8,725 bases of DNA from Luminiphilus sp. (lineage in GTDB: Bacteria; Pseudomonadota; Gammaproteobacteria; Pseudomonadales; Halieaceae), in the NCBI GenBank assembly GCA_022425845.1, contig JAKMEU010000352.1, positions 1 through 8,725 of the forward strand, given 5' to 3'. The translations under genes were made by a program, and so were the position numbers. Position 1 is the first letter of the stretch, and each line of letters starts with the position of its first letter. Positions 5,618-8,725 of the stretch are shown here, in pieces. The notes beneath the pieces were generated by a model. It did no database searches. It was not told the DNA's origin and saw only the letters and a list, made by a program, of their open reading frames with translations.

Positions 5618-6800
5618 AACGCCAGGTGATGCCGACTGTTGCGCGCCAGAAATCGACCAGGGCAGGAGCCGCCTCCCCGCTGTACAGGCCCCACTTGTTG
5701 TCGCTCTCATAGCGCTCCAGCTGACCTTCAAGCTGCCAGTCGCCTATCTGTACCGTGCCTCTTAGTCCGGCGGTAAAGGCGCCGTAGGATGAGAGGCGGT
5801 AGTCATCAGCGTAGTAATCCGCGTTGAGGTCGGCCGTGACCCCGAAGAAATCAGCTTCGCTTTGCGAGTAATAGCGCAGATACGGCATAAGGGTGGTGCG
5901 GTTGAAGTTCTGGTGCCAGGCCACTTCGACAGTGTGCGAGTCGGTACCCCAATCGTCAGTGTAGAACCGGTAGTCGAACTGCAACGCACCCTGCGCCTCG
6001 GTAAAAAATTTACGGTAACCCGCGCTCAACGCGCTGCGCCGATGTCGGTCGGGGCGCTGGTCAAACAGCTTGTAAGGATCTGAAAGGTAGCCGTCGCTCA
6101 GGGTATAGCTGAGCCCAACCCGAACAATCGCCGTCCTCGACAGTATTTGGCTAACGCCAAAATAGGCCGATTGGGTATCAAGGTCTTCGCGATCGATGAA
6201 CACCGGAATATTGCCGTCAACCGGTACCACCTTGTCGTCTGAATTACTCGCTGAGAGGGACCAGGTACGTGCATTATCTGCGCTGTTCCAGGCGACATCG
6301 AAGCTCAGGGCGAGTGCTTCGTAGTCGTCTTCCTTGGAGTGGCTGACATTAAAGCCTGCATTACCATCGGCCCAAAAGTAACGGGTCGTGACACCCACTT
6401 CAACGCGGTTATCCTGAATGCTGGCGCCACTCATGATCACCCCGGGTTGCCCTTCTACGGTGGTTCCTACGAACCAGGGCGAGGCCCCACTCATGTAGTC
6501 ATTCTGCACGTCCAGGGCGATAGACCAACTTGATCCCACCGGTGCCTCGATCCAGAGCTGGGTCACATCAATGTCATAGCGCTCACGTGACCCGGCTATC
6601 AATTTATCCGACCCAAGGTTGTCTTCGCTGTAACGACTGTAACGCAGTCCCACCTCGGTAAACTCGGGTGGGGCGTCTGCCAGCGCGCCCTGATAGGCGG
6701 GCAGTGCAGCGACCGACGCACCCAGGGCTCTCATGAGCGGTGATTTGGCCTGTAGCCGCTCGGTTTCCCCGGGGGCTGACGGTTTTTTAGTTGCAGCCAC
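5610..6800 (-). CDS. DUF3570 family predicted outer-membrane beta-barrel
   Basis: This protein of 396 residues has an N-terminal export signal followed by alternating polar/aromatic strands typical of outer-membrane barrels (for example LRYSRYSEDN, FDYRFYTDDW, EVAWHQNFNRTTLMPYLRYYSQSEADFFG), ending in ATVGITWRFD. I recognise it as DUF3570; its function is not known to me. Two S-G-A-S motifs occur: D101-Y-M-S-G-A-S107, which fits the ApbE acceptor pattern D-x-x-[ST]-G-A-[ST], and M-S124-G-A-S127. The start is taken as GTG 6798-6800, with AGGGGG at 6806-6811 and 5-nt spacing, overlapping the DUF4266 stop by 14 nt. This gives a long n-region (KK, R15, K19, R24) and cleavage likely after ALA (about 41). 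An ATG at 6732-6734 is the alternative. apbE overlaps its 3' end. Confidence 0.85.
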   Translation of the reverse strand: MAATKKPSAPGETERLQAKSPLMRALGASVAALPAYQGALADAPPEFTEVGLRYSRYSEDNLGSDKLIAGSRERYDIDVTQLWIEAPVGSSWSIALDVQNDYMSGASPWFVGTTVEGQPGVIMSGASIQDNRVEVGVTTRYFWADGNAGFNVSHSKEDDYEALALSFDVAWNSADNARTWSLSASNSDDKVVPVDGNIPVFIDREDLDTQSAYFGVSQILSRTAIVRVGLSYTLSDGYLSDPYKLFDQRPDRHRRSALSAGYRKFFTEAQGALQFDYRFYTDDWGTDSHTVEVAWHQNFNRTTLMPYLRYYSQSEADFFGVTADLNADYYADDYRLSSYGAFTAGLRGTVQIGDWQLEGQLERYESDNKWGLYSGEAAPALVDFWRATVGITWRFD

Positions 6801-7008
6801 AGCCGCCCCCTGCAGCGCCAGCACCACCGGTTGAGGCCTCCTTGCTGGTGTACACATGTCCTTCAAGTTTTGCCTCTCGCGCGGTGGCCTGCCACTGCAT
6901 GCCCTCATCGGCCAAATAGCCGCGTTCCCAGGCGGGGACGGGCTCAATGCCAGCGCAGCCCGATAGCAGCGAAAGGGTTAACACGGTCAAAATTGAGAGG
7001 TTTTTCAA
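6787..7008 (-). CDS. DUF4266 small lipoprotein with Gly-rich C-G-C tail
   Basis: This 73-residue precursor has a clear lipoprotein signal: Lys2, a hydrophobic stretch 4-15 and lipobox L15-S-G-C18. Residue +2 is Ala, which favours the outer membrane. The mature part is about 56 residues and carries VPAWERGYLADEGMQW (24-39), VYTSKEASTGG (52-62) and a terminal Gly/Ala run ending G-G-G-C70-G-C72-N73. I recognise this layout as DUF4266; no function is known to me. The start is TTG (7006-7008), 4 nt after the upstream TlpA-type stop; it is preferred because it places the signal peptide exactly. No strong Shine-Dalgarno is seen, so coupling with the upstream gene is likely. The DNA encoding the Gly tail also supplies the apparent ribosome site of the DUF3570 gene. 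Confidence 0.88.
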   Translation of the reverse strand: MKNLSILTVLTLSLLSGCAGIEPVPAWERGYLADEGMQWQATAREAKLEGHVYTSKEASTGGAGAAGGGCGCN

Positions 7009-7012
7009 GGGA

Positions 7013-7543
7013 TTACTCGCTGAGCAGCGTTTCTATTTCGTCACGCAAAGCTACTTCATCGCCACGTTTGAAACCGACGTGGACCGCGCGGACCCTTCCT
7101 TTTCTGTCAATCAGGTAGCCGGAAGGCATGCCATTCACCGAAAAGCTCCGGGGGACAGCGCCGGTTTTATCCATGGCGACGGGATAACTCACCGGGTAGC
7201 GTTCCAGAAAGTCCAGGGCATCCTCTTCAACCACATCGACGCTGATGGCTGCCACAACGAGCCCCTGGGGCGCCAGATCACGGTACAGGGTATCCAGCGC
7301 AGGGAGTGATAGCCGACAGGGGCCGCACCAGGAGGCCCAAAAATCAAGGTAGACCACCGAACCCCGTAGGGAATCCAGTTGAAGCTCTCCCTCGCCATTG
7401 GCGATGACGGGGAGTGAAAAAGAGGGGGCGGCCACCGCATCATGAGCGGTGTCGGCGGCGATACCCGCGGACAAAGCGACCGTGAATACGAACGTTACGC
7501 AGGCCTTTCGAACTAACCCCAGAGTACGCATCGTGACATCCAT
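7013..7543 (-). CDS. TlpA-family periplasmic thioredoxin-like disulfide reductase
   Basis: This 176-residue exported thioredoxin-fold protein has a hydrophobic signal segment at about 14-30 (ACVTFVFTVALSAGIAA) and a linker. The TlpA/AhpC-TSA type domain follows: FSLPVIANGEGELQLDSLRG, YLDFWASWCGPC with Cys73 and Cys76, the cis-Pro region NGMPSGYLID with Pro140, and a last strand RAVHVGF. Such proteins usually reduce specific disulfides in the periplasm. The ATG at 7541-7543 is chosen for its strong AAAGGAG site (7551-7557), 7 nt away; ATG 7529-7531 is a possible internal alternative. It is the first gene of the minus-strand run, 4 nt from the DUF4266 gene, whose product carries a C-terminal C-G-C it might keep reduced (inference). 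Confidence 0.93.
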   Translation of the reverse strand: MDVTMRTLGLVRKACVTFVFTVALSAGIAADTAHDAVAAPSFSLPVIANGEGELQLDSLRGSVVYLDFWASWCGPCRLSLPALDTLYRDLAPQGLVVAAISVDVVEEDALDFLERYPVSYPVAMDKTGAVPRSFSVNGMPSGYLIDRKGRVRAVHVGFKRGDEVALRDEIETLLSE

Positions 7544-7567
7544 GTTTTGGCTCCTTTGCAGCAGGCG

Positions 7568-7575
7568 GCATTCTA
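7568..7575 (-). promoter_or_regulatory. extended -10 promoter element for the redox run
   Basis: The minus strand reads TGC-TAGAAT-GC, with TAGAAT at 7575-7570 preceded by the TGn of an extended -10. It ends 26 nt before the start codon and is followed by the strong Shine-Dalgarno. No convincing -35 is present at 16-18 nt, which fits extended -10 promoters. A short inverted repeat (7579-7590) lies just upstream. Confidence 0.4.
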
Positions 7576-7578
7576 GCA

Positions 7579-7590
7579 GAGTGGTCACTC
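7579..7590. repeat. short inverted repeat beside the redox-run promoter
   Basis: GAGTG-GT-CACTC has two perfect 5-nt arms with a 2-nt centre. It lies in the spacer upstream of the candidate -10, where a repressor or activator could act. The length is small enough to arise by chance. The rest of the 261-nt divergent gap (7544-7804) holds no gene I can support; TTGACG (7715-7720) resembles a plus-strand -35 but has no matching -10. Confidence 0.3.
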
Positions 7591-7804
7591 CACTGGTGTT
7601 ACAGAACCGTAAGCTTGCATTTCGGTTTACTCAGGGGCTGGCAGTACTTTTGGCGCCCATAACGGGCCGGTCGAGCGCTCTGGGCGGGAAAATTTCCTAC
7701 TGCGTGTCATTTACTTGACGGTTTTCACAGTTCTGGCGTGTCGTGCTTCCACTAAAAATTCACTTATGTAGCCTACGGCCAGACGACTCATGGAAGGAGT
7801 TAGC

Positions 7805-8320
7805 ATGGCTTATTTTCGAGACAGCAGCGGATTTACCGTCATAGAACTTATGGTGGCTATTGCGGTGGTTGCGATATTGCTGACCGTCGGCGTGCCTTCC
7901 TTTGCCAGCCTGATTGAGCGACAGCAGCTCTCGGGTGCGGCGCAAACTTTTGCTTCAGACCTGCGGCGCGCCAAAAGCGATGCCATAGCACGTGGCCCCG
8001 GTGGCAGCGTTACCGTCACGCTTGCGAGTGACAGCAGCGCTGGTACCTGGAGTTATGCCATCACCAATTCAGGGACGGCGCCCACCAAGAATGTGTCCCA
8101 GGACAACTTTTCGGGTGTTACGGCGGCGATTTCAGGTTGGGGCGTCAGCGGTGGCAGTGCCGCATTTTCCATGCAGGCGGTCAGGGGGCTATCTGCAGCT
8201 GGCGAGGGTTCAATCACCTTCTCATCCGGGGCTGCCTCGCTGACGGTAGAGCGAAACCTCGCCGGACGCGTGAGAATTTGCTCTGCAACGGGAGACTTCG
8301 GGTACTCTAGCTGTTCTTGA
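7805..8320 (+). CDS. FimT/FimU (GspH)-type minor pilin precursor
   Basis: This is a minor component of the type IV pilus that primes pilus assembly and sits near the tip; some FimT-like pilins bind DNA. The 171-residue precursor has a short leader ending at Gly9, then F10-T-V-I-E14-L-M-V-A-I, so PilD should cut after Gly9 and Glu at +5 is present. The hydrophobic helix runs to about 32. The globular part is Ser/Gly/Ala-rich and ends with the family-like GRVRICSATGDFGYSSCS, whose two Cys may form a disulfide. The start at 7805 is set by AAGGAG (7794-7799); an upstream in-frame ATG at 7790 would overlap that site. A PilW-like gene follows after 24 nt. It is divergent from the redox run. Confidence 0.92.
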   Translation: MAYFRDSSGFTVIELMVAIAVVAILLTVGVPSFASLIERQQLSGAAQTFASDLRRAKSDAIARGPGGSVTVTLASDSSAGTWSYAITNSGTAPTKNVSQDNFSGVTAAISGWGVSGGSAAFSMQAVRGLSAAGEGSITFSSGAASLTVERNLAGRVRICSATGDFGYSSCS

Positions 8321-8344
8321 GGGGGGTGGACCCGCAGTATCATC

Positions 8345-8725
8345 ATGGCAGCTGAGCAAACAGGGTTGAGTCTTGTTGAACTGATGGTGGCAATAGCCAT
8401 CGCCAGCTTTGTCGCGCTCGCAGGAACCACACTTTACGTAACAACCGTGGGTGCGGGCAAAGAACTCTATGATGAAGCCAGCCAAACCGAACAGATTTTT
8501 GCCATCACCAGTGCCTTGTCCGCTGACATTCGTCGCGCGGGTTACCGTGGTGATCCCACAGCGCTCAGCACCTATTTAGTGTCTACTCGGGGGAGTGGCG
8601 GCGCAGTGGGGGACGAGGGGGATTACCCGGCTGTCGAGTTTTCCACCACCGGTCCGCCGACAGCTGCGGGCAATACTAATGACTGTATCCTCGTGCAATA
8701 CCGCCGCAAGCACACCTGTGCCTCG
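8345..8725 (+). CDS. PilW-like prepilin, N-terminal part (cut by right edge)
   Basis: The first 127 codons of a type IV minor prepilin are present. The leader is short (MAAEQTG), cleavage is expected after Gly7, and the mature N-terminus L-S-L-V-E12-L-M-V-A-I has Glu at +5. A helix of about 22 residues follows, then a segment ending A-D-I-R-R-A-G-Y-R-G, which is typical of PilW more than of PilV or GspJ. Cys in NDCILVQYRR and HTCAS are visible near the edge. The ATG at 8345-8347 lies 24 nt after the FimU-type stop; the purine-rich GAGGGGGG (8319-8326) is rather far from it (18 nt), so expression may be coupled. The C-terminal half lies outside the window. Confidence 0.85.
   Translation, partial: MAAEQTGLSLVELMVAIAIASFVALAGTTLYVTTVGAGKELYDEASQTEQIFAITSALSADIRRAGYRGDPTALSTYLVSTRGSGGAVGDEGDYPAVEFSTTGPPTAAGNTNDCILVQYRRKHTCAS

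Noticed and set aside
4904..5629. A 241-codon plus-strand open frame opposite the ApbE-like gene
   Set aside because: It is antisense to clearly conserved ApbE blocks and its translation shows no family features or credible start signal.
5618..5731. Longer N-terminus for the ApbE-like protein, starting at 5731
   Set aside because: The added residues overlap the conserved end of the DUF3570 gene and resemble neither a signal peptide nor ApbE sequence.
6801..6947. Longer N-terminus for the DUF3570 protein, starting at 6947
   Set aside because: That extension lies inside the DUF4266 gene in another frame, would bury the export signal, and is less well supported than the GTG at 6800 with its ribosome site.
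7686..7697. Near-palindrome GGGAAAATTTCC as an operator
   Set aside because: The symmetry is imperfect, it is simple AT-core sequence and it is too far from the candidate promoter elements to support a call.
7733..7750. A sigma-54 promoter (TGGC...GC) before the FimU-type gene
   Set aside because: The GG and GC dinucleotides are not 10 nt apart and the -12 half does not match TTGC.
1..8725. CRISPR arrays, tRNA/rRNA genes, insertion sequences or prophage genes
   Set aside because: No regularly spaced repeats, RNA-gene signatures, transposase-like proteins or terminal repeats were seen on either strand.

Overview
The window looks like the chromosome of a GC-rich Gammaproteobacterium, perhaps a marine lineage of the Halieaceae/Cellvibrionales kind. 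The class rests on a canonical CTG-N10-CAG LexA box in front of recA, a recA-recX pair, a divergent mutS and a type IV pilus minor-pilin cluster. The family-level guess is weak.

Layout. (1) 1-719, minus: the N-terminal part of mutS, running off the left edge. (2) 720-997: a divergent mutS/recA control region with a LexA box. (3) 998-2535, plus: recA and recX, 8 nt apart, forming an SOS-regulated repair unit. (4) 2686-3549, minus: a membrane-anchored DUF3014 protein, convergent with recX. (5) 7543 down to 3654, minus: a tightly packed six-gene run. In transcription order it encodes a TlpA-type thioredoxin, a tiny DUF4266 lipoprotein with a Gly-rich ...GGGCGCN tail, a DUF3570 predicted outer-membrane beta-barrel, an ApbE-like FAD:protein FMN transferase, a DCC-family thiol oxidoreductase and a flavin reductase-like protein. 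Gaps range from a 14-nt overlap to 23 nt. An extended -10-like element lies before the first gene and a hairpin plus T-run covers the end of the last. (6) 7805-8725, plus: a FimT/FimU-type minor pilin followed by the start of a PilW-like prepilin, cut by the right edge.

The most interesting part is region 5. TlpA, DUF4266, DUF3570 and ApbE are families I recall seeing together, but I know of no assigned function. Every non-barrel member can be linked to thiol or flavin chemistry. The barrel carries a D-x-x-S-G-A-S motif fitting the ApbE flavinylation consensus, plus a second S-G-A-S. The lipoprotein ends in a C-G-C tail that a thioredoxin could act on. The ApbE has Gly where the usual metal-binding Asp sits, and no visible signal peptide. 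Together these suggest an uncharacterised envelope flavin/thiol redox system, possibly with a covalently flavinylated outer-membrane protein. The functional part is inference. The repair genes and pilins are ordinary.
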